Shown here: positions 1 to 10,411 of the stretch, piece after piece | How positions within the stretch are numbered: the stretch's first letter is position 1 | Layout: each line of letters starts with the position of its first letter | From: Spirosoma telluris | Lineage (GTDB): Bacteria; Bacteroidota; Bacteroidia; Cytophagales; Spirosomataceae | Direction of reading: 5' to 3' | Length of the DNA: 64,000 nt | Assembly: GCA_003259005.1 (NCBI GenBank) | Contig: QLII01000001.1 | Coordinates: forward strand, 6,315,001 to 6,379,000 | Translations under genes and position numbers: made by a program | The notes under the pieces: generated by a model | Databases searched by the model: none | Told to the model about the DNA's origin: nothing | Seen by the model: the letters and a program-made list of their open reading frames with translations, nothing else

Positions 1-1630
1 AGCAACTCATAGTCCACAACATTGTCGCCATACAGTGCCTGTTTGAAAAACCAGTCCATGTTAGGCCCGTATTTAGTACCAAGCCGTTTCGGAACGATTT
101 CATTCACAATGTCAATAAAGTTTTGGCCATTGGGGTGTTTGAACTTCCAGCGGATAAAGTACGTCTGCATGATTTCATCCATCACCGGTCGGCTAACTAA
201 TCCTTCCAGCGTTCGCATCCAGGTTGCCGTTTTGGAATAAGTCAACACACCGTACTGACCATCGGGTAGCTGCCACGTATTGCCAAAGGAAGAACCCAGT
301 GCTGGGTTATCCTGATGTACGTAATTATCCCGAGAGCTTTCCAGATCCCCCACCTAAAGCCAAACAAGTCAATTTGAGACGAGCGAACGCCGTAGGTAGC
401 GTCCATGATCCGACCTTCGTAATATTGGTTGAATCCCTCATCGAGCCAGGCTTCCTCGAACTCATTGGTTGCCAGCAATTGCATAAAATACTGATGACCA
501 AATTCGTGAATCGTTACCTCTTCTGGGAAACGGGCTCCGTCGGGTAAAAACGAGGCCGTTCCGGCCGTAATGAAGGTTGGGTATTCCATCCCAAACGAAC
601 CGCTGGCGTGCAAAGGAGGATCGACAATAGTCAAGTTTGGAAAGGGATACTTGCCGAGGTGCTTGTCGAAATAAGCCAGAGCTGCTTTGATGGCGTCCAG
701 ATGTCGCTGCGCCTGATGGGCATGTTCGGGCTGCATGACCAGTTCAAGGCTAACGAAGCCACCGTCGGGGCGTTTCCATTTGTCCTCGATGACCTTAAAA
801 TGGGGGGAAGCCGTCCAGGCAAAATCGACTACATCTTCGGCATGGTAGAGGATAGTTTTCGTGCCGTTGGTATGTAGTTTCTCTGACTGATAGAGGCCAA
901 CAGCACTTACCCAATAATCTTTCGGCGTGGTGATGTTTACGTCATACACACCATAGTCGGCGTAGAACTCGGAGTGGGCATGAAATTGATGGCAGTTCCA
1001 GTGGCCGGTTGCGCCAGGGCCGGTTGCCTGATAGCGGGTCCCGGCAGGTTCATAAACCCCAATTTTCGGGAACCACTGCCCAACCAGAAAAAAGTCACGA
1101 CTGAAACCCGTGCGTGCAAAGATTTTAGGTAGTTTGGCCCGAAAGGCAATGTCGAGAACAATCGTCTCGCCCGGCCCAACGGGCTTACTGAGCGGCACAC
1201 GAATGACGGTATGGTCATCCGGGTTGCTATCGTCGGGCTGAAAGAACTGATACGCTAGCGACTCGCCACCACGCACTTTCATCGACACAACATCAATAGA
1301 ACCATAGGGGTTTTCTTTGGCGTTTCGGTCAATTTGGTCACCCCGTAGCTGCCCACCCGACTCGCGCATGAAGGTAGATTGATCGTTCCGAAACGCGTTG
1401 AGATAGAGGTGAAACTGTAACTCCCGAATGACATCATTGGACGGATTTTTCCAGGTAAGTGTTTCTCGTCCATCGAGTTTTTTCGTGACGGGGTCAAGTT
1501 TAACGTCGATCTGGTAATTCGCCAGTCGTGGACTTAAGGGCGTAGAGAAAATCGGTTTTTGACCATAACTAATCAAGGCAAAGCAAACTCCTGCAATACT
1601 GAGCAAGTCGCGAGATCTCATACGTGGCAA
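1..1630 (-). CDS. M1 family metallopeptidase, frameshifted and cut by window edge
   Basis: Secreted zinc aminopeptidase-like protein. It begins with a signal peptide (hydrophobic core, then ISYGQ). The central catalytic part shows a GMEYP segment like the GxMEN exopeptidase motif, the zinc motif HEFGH near residue 375 and the downstream glutamate in LDEGFNQYYEGR, as in M1 gluzincins. The frame breaks at the five-C run 347-351: adding one base turns FRWGIW into FRWGDLESSRDNY and the coding sense then continues cleanly to base 1, where the window cuts the gene. As written, the frame stops early at 242. The break is most likely a sequencing error. The substrate cannot be told from the sequence. 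Confidence 0.88.
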
Positions 1631-1648
1631 AAGCTAAAGGTATTTACA

Positions 1649-1656
1649 CAAAAGTA
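1649..1656 (-). promoter_or_regulatory. Bacteroidota -7 promoter element for the M1 peptidase
   Basis: On the minus strand this reads TACTTTTG, an exact match to the TAnnTTTG element used by the Bacteroidota housekeeping sigma factor, 18 bases before the ATG. No clear -33 TTTG was found at the usual spacing. Confidence 0.55.
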
Positions 1657-1764
1657 GCTGGATTGTCGTGATAAAGGCTATCTCCTTAGGCGGGTTTCAG
1701 GAAGATACAACTTATGTCAATAGCTAGCAAACCCTACTGACATAGGGCTGTCACGGTGGCCTTC

Positions 1765-1772
1765 TACCTTTG
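1765..1772 (+). promoter_or_regulatory. Bacteroidota -7 promoter element for the DinB-like gene
   Basis: TACCTTTG matches TAnnTTTG and lies 27 bases before the ATG at 1800, a spacing that gives a short leader. Confidence 0.6.
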
Positions 1773-1799
1773 TTTCAACAATAAACCAACGACAATTCT

Positions 1800-2291
1800 A
1801 TGGAACTGATTCCGCTATTTTTGACCGAAATGGAGCAGGAAGCGAAGACAACCCGCAAAATGCTTGAGCGTATTCCCGATGATAAATACGACTGGAAACC
1901 TCACGAAAAAAGCATGACAGTCAGACAATTGGCTACCCATATCGCCAACCTGCCAACCTGGGTAACGATGGCCTTAACAACGGATGGACTGGATTTTGCC
2001 GCCAACCCGTATCAGGAAGATGTAATTAACAACACGGCAGAGCTAATGAATTACCTTGAAACATGCCTGACAGATGGTCGGTCGCAATTAGTGCCTGAGA
2101 ATGAAGCTATCCTGACTGAACCCTGGACGTTACGGAATGGTGACCAAGTCTTCTTCGTTTCGCCCCGGCACGAAGTCATCCGAACGACGTTTTGCCAGAT
2201 CGTTCACCACCGCGCTCAATTAGGGGTCTTTCTTCGCTTACTGGACATACCCATTCCCGGAAGTTACGGCCCCAGTGCCGATGAGCAGTAA
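1800..2291 (+). CDS. DinB family protein
   Basis: A 163-residue soluble protein of the DinB/YfiT four-helix-bundle superfamily. Visible features are an N-terminal helix with KxLERIPxDKYDWKPHEKS, a typical DinB opening, a histidine in LATHIANLP and a C-terminal VHHRAQLGVFLRLL helix. These histidines usually form the metal site. Family members act as metal-dependent thiol transferases or have unknown function, so the substrate is open. The gene is monocistronic: it has its own promoter element and is closed by a strong hairpin at 2312-2345. Length is normal for the family. Confidence 0.85.
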   Translation: MELIPLFLTEMEQEAKTTRKMLERIPDDKYDWKPHEKSMTVRQLATHIANLPTWVTMALTTDGLDFAANPYQEDVINNTAELMNYLETCLTDGRSQLVPENEAILTEPWTLRNGDQVFFVSPRHEVIRTTFCQIVHHRAQLGVFLRLLDIPIPGSYGPSADEQ

Positions 2292-2311
2292 TCATAACCA
2301 GAAGTTTAGCC

Positions 2312-2345
2312 AAACGGGGACAGTTTTAGGTAACTGTCCCCGTTT
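2312..2345. terminator. Strong intrinsic terminator after the DinB-like gene
   Basis: A perfect 14-bp stem (2312-2325 with 2332-2345) around a six-base TTAGGT loop. The stem ends in a T-tract on the plus strand and starts with an A-tract, so it could work in both directions. Confidence 0.85.
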
Positions 2346-2441
2346 TTATTGCACTATTTCACCTGTTTCTTAGGGGATTTGATTTTGGTCGGGAAAACAG
2401 CCATATTCATAGCTGACTTGTTCTTATTCCTCTTCAAATCG

Positions 2442-4030
2442 ATGCATCAACGACTCTACGCGCTCCTTATTTGTCTGCTCTTTTCCTGTATTACGTATGC
2501 CCAACCCTATGACCTTGTTATTAAAAACGGCCGGGTAGTGGACGGAACGGGCAACCCCTGGACCTATGCCGATGTTGCCGTTCAAAACGGTCGTATTGTT
2601 AAGGTTGGAAGCATCCCAGCCACGGATGCCAGGCGGACCATTGACGCAACCGGGTTAATGGTAGCACCGGGTTTCATTGATGTACATGCCCACGTAGAAG
2701 GGAGTCTGGAAGCTCAGCCCGGCGCACCAAACTTCATTTACGATGGCGTGACAACCGTCATAACCGGCAACTGTGGCGGGTCAAGCGCCAACCTCAGGAC
2801 CTACTTCGATACGCTCCGATTAATGAAGACGTCGATTAATGTTGGCTCGTTGATTGGACATAATTCGGTTCGAATGAAAGTCATGAAAATGGCGTTTCGG
2901 GAACCCACCGCCCGTGAGCAGGCCGACATGGAGAGCCTTGTCGAACAGGCTATGAAAGACGGTGCAGTAGGCATATCAACAGGCTTGATTTATACTCCCG
3001 GCACCTACGCCCGAACTCCCGAAGTGGTCAATCTGGCCAAAGTGGCTTCGCGGTATGGCGGCTTGTATGCGTCGCATATTCGGAATGAAGGGCAGAATGT
3101 GAAACAGGCCGTTCAGGAAGCGATTCAGATTAGTCGCGAGGCCCATATTCCGGTCGAGATTTCGCATTTTAAAGTAGCCAGTAAGCCACTCTGGGGCAAA
3201 AGCACCGAAACGGTTGAGTTGGTTGAATCTGCCCGACGCGAGGGTTTAGACGTAACCGTCGATCAATATCCCTATACCGCATCCAGTACCTCCTTGGAAA
3301 GCATTGTGCCGTCGTGGGCCCTGGCCGATGGCGATTCTGCCGTACTGGTTCGGTTTCGTGATCCGGTCACACGCACCAAAATTCGGACAGAAATGCTGGA
3401 CGGATTGGCAAAAACCTGCGCAAGAATTATGAATACGCCGTTGTTTCCAGCTACAAACCCGATACTACCTTCAACGGTATGAGTATCAGCGCGATCAATC
3501 AGAAGTTAGGTCGTAAGAATACGTCTGATACAGAAGCGGATCTCATTATGGATTTGATGGAAAAGGCTAATCTGAAGCGTATTCAGATGGTGTATCATAC
3601 CATGTCGGAAACCGATGTCGAGAACATTCTTCGGTATCCAAATACGATGATTGCGTCCGATGCAGGTGTGGCTAAACTTGGCTCAGGGATGCCGCACCCC
3701 CGCGCCTATGGTACCAATGCCCGGGTGTTGGGTCGCTACGTACGTGAACGACACGTTATTCCTCTGGAAGAAGCCATCCGTCGAATGACATCTCTACCCG
3801 CCCAGCGTTTCCGCCTGACCGACCGAGGGCTACTCCGTCCTTGCTATGCTGCCGACATTGTGTTGTTCGATGAGAAAACCGTTGCCGACCAGGCTACTTA
3901 CGAACAACCTCATGCCTACACAACCGGAATTTCGTGGGTCATTGTGAATGGAACGCCCGTCGTTGAAAACAGCAAGCATAACGGTCAACGGCCGGGGCAG
4001 TTATTGATGGGACCGGGCTATGTGAAATGA
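2442..4030 (+). CDS. N-acyl-D-amino-acid deacylase family amidohydrolase, frameshifted
   Basis: Exported metal-dependent amidohydrolase of the D-aminoacylase/dihydroorotase superfamily. A signal peptide ends in CITYAQ, so the start at 2442 is preferred over an in-frame ATG at 2349. The amidohydrolase opening DLVIKNGRVVDGTG is followed by the metal motif HAH in FIDVHAHVEG, TGNCGG with the cysteine typical of D-aminoacylases, YASHIRNEG, EISHFK and an aspartate in IASDAG. A five-A run at 3410-3414 breaks the frame. One extra A gives LAKNLRKNYEYAVVSSY and a 529-residue protein of normal length. A paralogue lies at 19890-21629. The exact acyl-amino-acid substrate is unknown. Confidence 0.87.
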
Positions 4031-4089
4031 TGTAGGATATATATCTGTCATGGCAATACATCATACATCCTATATCATACATCTTATAT
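4027..4089. repeat. Imperfect inverted repeat with a 14-bp tandem direct repeat
   Basis: The spacer between two convergent genes holds ATGATGTAGGAT (4027-4038), which pairs with 4067-4078 with one mismatch. A 14-base unit, CATACATCCTATAT, is repeated directly at 4062-4075 and 4076-4089 with one difference. It may serve as a bidirectional end signal. Confidence 0.55.
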
Positions 4090-4099
4090 CATCATCCTT

Positions 4100-5365
4100 C
4101 TAATGTCCTCCCATGCCTGCCGTGATCTTCACCTCTTTCCCTGTTTTCTTCTGCATACGGCTGAAAACAGTAATTAGTATCAGCAATAAGCCAATTGGGA
4201 TAAGCGAGAAGTAAAACGCGGTTTGGCCACCGTAGGCTTCAAAAATATGCCCGGTAATGATGGAACCCGTTGTGCCACCAAGGGCCGAGAAAACCACAAT
4301 CAAACCGGCCATAGGCCCATGCTGACGTAGAGGTAAACTGCTCAGAATGGCTGAGTTAATAGCCGGATAAATGGGAGCGATGAACAACCCGATCAGTGGG
4401 AAAATAAAGGCGGCAATAGGCGCATTACCCCAGCCAGTTACGGTTCTCTCATCAACAGAAGTAGCCAGGGGTAAGACTAGTAGCACTAGCCCGGCCGATA
4501 CAACTAAACAAATCATCAGGAGCCAGTACCACGAAATTTTACCCAATAATACTCCTGCCAGAAACCGACCAAAAGCAATAGACATTGCTAGGATAGCAGC
4601 CATTTGAATACTCAAAGAAGTAGGGAGTTTTAATACTTTACTGTTAAAAGTTGGTAACCAACTCATCACGCCTTGTTCTAACAGCACGTAAGTAAACGCA
4701 GTAACAATAAACACAAGTACTAGTGGTTTAATCGCTATTTTGAGCATATCTCCCAGATCATCAGTTAACGATTTGGATAATTCATGTTCTACCTTTGATT
4801 CATCAATATTTGTACTCCAGAGTAGTAAAAGTGCGACAAAGGCAATTCCAGCCAGAATATAATAAACCATGAGCCATGCTGTTGATTGCGGGTTTTTATC
4901 ATCGATAAATGCACTAAACAGAAAGCCTCCACTCATAATACCAACTGAAAAAAAAGACTCCAGAAAATTCATAAAACTGGCGTGTTCGTTGGTATCGTTT
5001 GTGATCAGGCCAATTGTAGCAAATATGGACACTTTTATAAGGGCGAAACCAGCTCCCGTAGCGGCAAATAGCAACTTTGTAGTCCAGAAGGCCGGAACCT
5101 GCGGCATGAGCAGGCAGGCCAATATAACCAGGCCCAGAGCAAACAGCATGGCGCGCTTGTAGCCAATTCGGATAATGTAAGAAGCCACGATAAAGGATAC
5201 AATCGCAATGGTCAAATCCTTGAATGCTTCGAGTACACTAGCCGATGAAGCTGATACGCCATAGTTGTTTTGAACCTGTAAAATCACCGTTCCAACACTG
5301 TTGAGCAGAATGGCAAACACGAAATAGTTGAGAAGTAACGAGAGCTTAATGCGCCAGTGAGCCAT
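4100..5365 (-). CDS. MFS transporter
   Basis: A 421-residue integral membrane protein with about twelve hydrophobic segments in two halves joined by a charged loop (SKVEHELSKSLTDDLGDM), the layout of the major facilitator superfamily. The first intracellular loop holds RIGYKRA, a loose version of the MFS loop motif. It resembles the TsgA/FucP-like branch, which would fit a sugar or related solute, but substrate cannot be read from the sequence. It diverges from the trehalase gene across about 165 bases, so joint control of sugar uptake and trehalose breakdown is possible. Confidence 0.85.
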   Translation of the reverse strand: MAHWRIKLSLLLNYFVFAILLNSVGTVILQVQNNYGVSASSASVLEAFKDLTIAIVSFIVASYIIRIGYKRAMLFALGLVILACLLMPQVPAFWTTKLLFAATGAGFALIKVSIFATIGLITNDTNEHASFMNFLESFFSVGIMSGGFLFSAFIDDKNPQSTAWLMVYYILAGIAFVALLLLWSTNIDESKVEHELSKSLTDDLGDMLKIAIKPLVLVFIVTAFTYVLLEQGVMSWLPTFNSKVLKLPTSLSIQMAAILAMSIAFGRFLAGVLLGKISWYWLLMICLVVSAGLVLLVLPLATSVDERTVTGWGNAPIAAFIFPLIGLFIAPIYPAINSAILSSLPLRQHGPMAGLIVVFSALGGTTGSIITGHIFEAYGGQTAFYFSLIPIGLLLILITVFSRMQKKTGKEVKITAGMGGH

Positions 5366-5529
5366 GTCGGTACGGTGGTTATAAGTTTAGGAAGATAAAC
5401 ATACGGGTTTCCGACTATTATTTTTTCCAGTTCTATTGTGGCTTTTTGCATTTTTGTCTCGCCAACCAACATATTCCATGACAAAACGGACTTGTTGAGG
5501 TTAACTCATCTGAATCGTCTATTTCTACT

Positions 5530-7074
5530 TTGACAGCTTTATCTTTCCCAAAATCGCCTGATCAACTCTTCGGCAGTCTGTTTCAGGATGTGCAGTTAGG
5601 TCATGTTTTCGCCGACTCAAAAACATTTGTTGACTGCGTGCCCAAACTCGCGCCCGCCGATCTGGTTGCTCTTTACGAAAGCGAGAAAACGAAAGCGGAT
5701 TTCGACCTGACTGCGTTTGTGCACGCCTACTTTGTTGTGCCGGAGAAAGTTGTCAGCAATTACGTCAGTGATACGTCAATAAGCACCGCCGAGCACATAA
5801 ATCGGTTGTGGGATCGGCTCACCCGTCAGGCTGATCCACCGGTAGAAGGGAGTTCCCGTGTACCGTTGCCCCATCCATACGTAGTGCCGGGAGGACGATT
5901 TCGCGAGATTTTCTATTGGGACAGTTATTTTACTATGCTGGGCCTTCATGAATCGGGCAGGCTCGATCTGATCCGGGGTATGCTCGATAATTTCGCCTAC
6001 CTAATTGATCAGTTCGGCTTTATCCCGAATGGCAATCGAACCTATTTTCTGAGCCGGTCGCAGCCGCCGTATTTTTCCCTGATGGTGCGTTTGCTGGCTG
6101 ATATTGATGAGGCATCGCAGGCCGGGAAAGATGCGCTGGTGACCTACCAGCCACAGCTTCTGAAAGAATATGATTTCTGGATGAATGGCCGCTATAAGTT
6201 GACGGCCGAACACCCTATCCAGAAACGGGTTGTCAGGCTGGATGATAAGATGATCCTAAACCGATACTGGGATGATACGCCTACCCCTCGCCCTGAAGCA
6301 TACCGTCAGGAAATTGAGCTTACGGAAGAAGCTGAACCACTTGGTGTTGTACCCGAAGAGTTGTACACCCACATCCGGGCGGCCTGCGAATCGGGTTGGG
6401 ATTTTAGTAGTCGCTGGTTTAAGGATCAGCAATCAATGGCAACTATTGATTCAGCCAATATTGTGCCCGTAGATTTAAACTGCCTGCTTTATCGGCTGGA
6501 GACAACCCTGCATGACTCCGCTCTTCATATGGGTGAGTATAAGATGGCATACGATGAGTATGACTGGTTGATTAAAGATCGCCAAAAAGCCATTCAGCAG
6601 ATATTCTGGAACGAAGAAACCGGTTTCTTTCACGATTATGACGCTGTTGCCAAACAGCAAACAGCAGCGATCACCCTGGCCGGTGTATTTCCTCTATTCT
6701 TTAAACTAGCTACGCCTGAGCAGGCTACACGCGTTCACGACCGGCTCAAAGCCGATTTTTTGCAGGTAGGCGGCTGGGTGACCACGATCAACCAAACGGG
6801 CCAGCAATGGGACTGGCCAAATGGCTGGGCACCCCTACAATGGATCGTTTACAAAGCGCTGCTCAACTATGGCTTTACTGAAACGGCTAATGAAGGTCGT
6901 GATCGCTGGCTGGCGCTAAATGACAAAGTGTTTCGGGCAACGGGCAAAATGATGGAAAAATACAACGTCGTTGATGCCGCCATCACTACGGGTGGGGGCG
7001 AGTACCCAAATCAGGATGGTTTCGGCTGGACGAATGGTGTTTATCTGGCAATGAATGCAAATAGGGGAAAGTAA
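5530..7074 (+). CDS. Trehalase, GH37 family
   Basis: Hydrolyses alpha,alpha-trehalose to two glucose molecules. Both GH37 signatures are present: PGGRFREIFYWDSYF near residues 119-133 and QWDWPNGWAPLQ near residues 425-436, plus the glycine-rich GGGEYPNQDGFGWTNGV end. No signal peptide is visible, so a cytoplasmic, TreF-like enzyme is inferred. The open frame runs back to a stop at 5479-5481 without any ATG. TTG at 5530 is used here, so the true start may be slightly upstream or use another codon. Length (514 aa) is usual for the family. Confidence 0.9.
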   Translation: MTALSFPKSPDQLFGSLFQDVQLGHVFADSKTFVDCVPKLAPADLVALYESEKTKADFDLTAFVHAYFVVPEKVVSNYVSDTSISTAEHINRLWDRLTRQADPPVEGSSRVPLPHPYVVPGGRFREIFYWDSYFTMLGLHESGRLDLIRGMLDNFAYLIDQFGFIPNGNRTYFLSRSQPPYFSLMVRLLADIDEASQAGKDALVTYQPQLLKEYDFWMNGRYKLTAEHPIQKRVVRLDDKMILNRYWDDTPTPRPEAYRQEIELTEEAEPLGVVPEELYTHIRAACESGWDFSSRWFKDQQSMATIDSANIVPVDLNCLLYRLETTLHDSALHMGEYKMAYDEYDWLIKDRQKAIQQIFWNEETGFFHDYDAVAKQQTAAITLAGVFPLFFKLATPEQATRVHDRLKADFLQVGGWVTTINQTGQQWDWPNGWAPLQWIVYKALLNYGFTETANEGRDRWLALNDKVFRATGKMMEKYNVVDAAITTGGGEYPNQDGFGWTNGVYLAMNANRGK

Positions 7075-7169
7075 ATTTCTGATAAACAGTTAGTTGTGTG
7101 CTTATTGATTTGTGGCATTGTATTTGTTAGGTAACCAGATAACAACTTACCCAACAAATTTAGTAGGCT

Positions 7170-7925
7170 ATGAAAAAGCTCTTCGTAACTGTACTGGCAG
7201 CTGGCATGACTACCGTTGCTTTTTGCCAGAAGACGTTTATTCTATCGCATCAGGATAAAAAAGGTTTTTTTGCTGTATCAGCAGGAGCTAGCTTGCCGGT
7301 TGGTCGGTTTGCGAGTTGCTCGGCTTCTGATGATCAGGCTTGTATGGCTGGTAACGGACTGGTGTTCAATCTATCTGCGGGTTATCGGGTCGCGGGCCCT
7401 GTAGGACTGATGATTCGTGGCGAGCAACATCGGAACTCGGTTAACACGGGCGCGATGCTTGATGCACTGTATCGAAACGATTCGGATGTTTGGACCGCAA
7501 AGGCCGATAATTGGTCAATCATGACGGTAATGGCGGGACCTTATATTTCTATCCCACTAAGTGGTCGCTTTTCGGTAGATGGCCATCTGCTTGCTGGTCG
7601 GGCACTCGCTGTTCTGCCGAACACTTCCATGTCGGGCACATTCGGTCGCACCGAAATGTCGTTGAAAACAACAGGTTCTCAGAGTAGTGCCATGGCGTTT
7701 GGTGGTGGCTTGTCCCTACGTTACCGGCTGGGTCGGAGCACAGCCTTTAATCTGAATGCAGATTACAGCCGCGCTGATTTTACGTTCACGAATCTGACAT
7801 CGACGGCACAAAGCAACAATAGTGTATCGACAAGCTCAAGCTATAGCAGCGACCGAACGGTTGGCGTCGTCAGTGTATCGGCTGGTATTGCGGTGTTATT
7901 CGGGACAAAATATCGTCCGTTCTAA
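7170..7925 (+). CDS. Putative outer-membrane beta-barrel protein
   Basis: A 251-residue exported protein. The N-terminus MKKLFVTVLAAGMTTVAFCQ is a clear signal peptide. The rest alternates short amphipathic strands with glycine and aromatic residues (GLVFNLSAGYRV, VDGHLLAGRAL, FGGGLSLRYRLGRSTAFNLNADYSRADF), as in small outer-membrane barrels. It ends in phenylalanine (TKYRPF), the usual barrel-insertion signal. A serine-rich stretch (SNNSVSTSSSYSSD) would form a loop. No specific family was recognised and no function is assigned. It is followed, about 100 bases on, by a small lipoprotein gene on the same strand. Confidence 0.7.
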   Translation: MKKLFVTVLAAGMTTVAFCQKTFILSHQDKKGFFAVSAGASLPVGRFASCSASDDQACMAGNGLVFNLSAGYRVAGPVGLMIRGEQHRNSVNTGAMLDALYRNDSDVWTAKADNWSIMTVMAGPYISIPLSGRFSVDGHLLAGRALAVLPNTSMSGTFGRTEMSLKTTGSQSSAMAFGGGLSLRYRLGRSTAFNLNADYSRADFTFTNLTSTAQSNNSVSTSSSYSSDRTVGVVSVSAGIAVLFGTKYRPF

Positions 7926-8024
7926 CAACCGTTTGCTAAGCTCAGTTAACAGTTCATCCGTATTTGGTTGTAGCCCTGCGTTCAGTAGCGTAGTTTAGTG
8001 GCTGATTCTTAACTGACTTAGTCC

Positions 8025-8636
8025 ATGACACCCACTCGCCGACATGCCGTTCTTCGGCGTGTAAAAGATATTACCCTCAGCACGACCCTTAGTTTAGCAC
8101 TGCTTGGTGGTGCTGTTATGCTTCAGAGTTGTGGCAATAACAATTCCGAAGAAGAACGGACCGAAACCCGTTTCGGAAAAGGGGTTCGAACCTATATCAC
8201 GGAAACGGCTCCCGGTAACTTTAAAATTACTGATGAAGTGCAGGCTGAACCAGGTCAGGCGGGAGCTATTGTGAGTTATTTTGACGGTCATCGTGATACA
8301 TTAAGCGTTGAAGCCGCCAAACGACTCGTTGAAACCGACCAGTCGACCAACACCTATCTCCATAATCCGGGAGCATATCAGTCCCACCATCATAATGGCT
8401 TGGCTAATGCTCTGCTGTGGGGTAGTCTGGGCTATATGTTGGGCCGTTCTACAGCACCACAATACCGTGATGATGCACGTCGGTATGGCTCCGGAATTTA
8501 TGCTAATTCTGAGTTATATAACCGATCCACGCGCGTTGGCGAAACCGTTCGTACCTCCCGTGTCACACGTACCGTTCGACCATCGGGCGGACGTAGTGGA
8601 TTTTTCGGAGGCCGTAGCCGTAGTTTCTCTTCGTAA
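8025..8636 (+). CDS. Hypothetical lipoprotein with Arg/Ser/Gly-rich tail
   Basis: A 203-residue protein with a basic N-terminus, a hydrophobic stretch and a lipobox-like VMLQSC with the lipidation cysteine at residue 36, followed by an acidic segment (SEEER). The middle is polar with a short glycine-rich hydrophobic patch (LANALLWGSLGYMLG). The tail is rich in arginine, glycine and serine (SGGRSGFFGGRSRSFSS). No domain was recognised. The start could lie a few codons downstream, since the N-terminus before the hydrophobic core is long. A long inverted repeat begins directly at the stop codon. Confidence 0.65.
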   Translation: MTPTRRHAVLRRVKDITLSTTLSLALLGGAVMLQSCGNNNSEEERTETRFGKGVRTYITETAPGNFKITDEVQAEPGQAGAIVSYFDGHRDTLSVEAAKRLVETDQSTNTYLHNPGAYQSHHHNGLANALLWGSLGYMLGRSTAPQYRDDARRYGSGIYANSELYNRSTRVGETVRTSRVTRTVRPSGGRSGFFGGRSRSFSS

Positions 8637-8729
8637 ATTAGTGGAGTAGGTGAAGTGAGTGGCGTGAGTATAGTAAGTGATAGACAACTACTTTACCTAC
8701 TCCACTCACTTCACCTACTCCACTAATTT
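8635..8729. repeat. 28-bp perfect inverted repeat between lipoprotein gene and glpD
   Basis: Arms 8635-8662 and 8702-8729 are exact reverse complements across 28 bp, with a 39-base spacer. The arms are built from short related words (GTGGAG, GTAGGTGAAG, TGAGTGG). The left arm includes the stop codon of the preceding gene. It could end or stabilise that mRNA. Confidence 0.85.
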
Positions 8730-8745
8730 GCCTTATCTTTACAGC

Positions 8746-10394
8746 ATGAATCGGGAAAAAAACTGGGCGCGGTTACAGCAGGAAACATTCGATATTTGTA
8801 TCATTGGTGCCGGTGCCAGCGGTGCTGGTGCCGCGTTAGATGCAGCCCTGAGAGGCTACCGGGTTGCCCTCATTGACCGGGGTGATTTTGCCAGCGAAAC
8901 CTCGTCCCGTTCCACCAAACTGATTCATGGGGGTGTTCGCTATTTGGAACAGGCGATTAAAAAACTTGACCTGGCTCAACTTCGTCAGGTCCGTCACGGT
9001 CTGGCCGAACGCCGGACAGTGATTCGAAATGCACCGCATCTCGCCCATCCACTGGCTATCCTTACCCCGTATTCAGTTGGGTCGAGGGACTTTACATGAC
9101 CATTGGTCTGACCCTCTACGATTTTATTGCCGGTCATGACTCCTTCCCCAAAGGAAGCTGGCTTAATCAGGCGGAGGCATTAGCCAAAAGCCCGATGTTG
9201 ACACACCAGATGCACAGTGCCGTTCTGTATTACGATGGTCAGTTTAACGACGCCCGTTATGCGCTTGCCATGGCTCACTCAGCCGATGAAGCCGGAACAG
9301 CCGTAGTCAATTATGCTGCCGTGACCGGCTTTACGCATGAAAATGGGCGTATCAAGACGGCTGTTGTGCAGGACCAGCTTACGGCTGAAACCATTGAGGT
9401 AAAGGCTGCCGTATTCCTGAACTGTACAGGTCCTTATGCCGATCACGTTCGGTTGTTGGCGAATCCGGCTGTAGACCGACGCATACGCCCCAGCAAGGGC
9501 GTTCATATTGTACTACCGCGCGAAACACTGGCCAGTGATTTTGCTATACTGATTCCGAAAACGGCTGACGGGCGGGTCGTATTTGCTATTCCGTTTGGCG
9601 ATAAAGTATTTGTTGGCACAACCGATAATGACTACTCCGATTTGAAGCAGGAGCCCGTTCTGGAACCCGATGAGGTTGATTACCTGATTGAAACTGTACG
9701 GCCTTATCTGGACAAAACCCCAAATCGATCTGATATACAAGCTGGTTTTGGCGGCATTCGCCCATTAATTGTAAGCAGCCGGGCTGATACAAAAGCATTG
9801 CTTCGCGATCATGAAGTGGAGCACGACACCGAATCTGGATTGCTTAGCCTGCTTGGCGGCAAATGGACCACCTACCGGGTTATGGCTCAGGATGCCATCG
9901 ACCGGGTAGGGGAGTTACTAAACAAACCAGTTCGAAGCAGTACCGAAACCCATTATCTGATTGGGGGCGAAAACTACCACTTCGAAGATTGGCAAGCCTT
10001 GCAAACACAGTATAGCCTTCCGGCAGATGCCTGCCAACACTTAATGCGAACGTATGGTAACCGTGCTGAACACGTTGCAAAACTAACGCAGGAGCAACCT
10101 GCCTGGGCCGAAAAACTAACCGACAGTCAGCCTTTTTTAAAGGCTGAAGTCGTGTATCAGGTGCGTGAAGAAATGGCGGTTACCCTGCGAGACGTATTGG
10201 CTAGGAGGTGGCGTTTGGAACTTTCCAATTGGCAGCTAACGGCTCAGCTTGCGCCACAGGTTGCCGAACTTATGGCTACTGAACTAGCATGGAGCGAGGC
10301 CTATCGTACCCAGCAGATACAATCGTACCAGAATCTGCTGGGGTCGTTCATAAAGCAGGCTGGGTTGCCGTTTGAACAGGCAGCCATTGCCTAA
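8746..10394 (+). CDS. glpD: Glycerol-3-phosphate dehydrogenase (aerobic, FAD-dependent), frameshifted
   Basis: Oxidises sn-glycerol-3-phosphate to dihydroxyacetone phosphate at the inner membrane and passes electrons to quinone. The FAD-binding GAGASGAG lies near residues 20-27, followed by SSRSTKLIHGGVRYLEQ, a GlpD signature, and later GGIRPL and LLGGKWTTYR, also family hallmarks. The four-C run at 9065-9068 breaks the frame. With one more C the reading LTPVFSWVEGLYMTIGLTLYD joins both parts into a 549-residue protein of normal length. The break is probably a base-calling error. It converges on the small secreted-protein gene 17 bases downstream. Confidence 0.93.
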
Positions 10395-10411
10395 CCGTAA
10401 ACTCACGGAAT

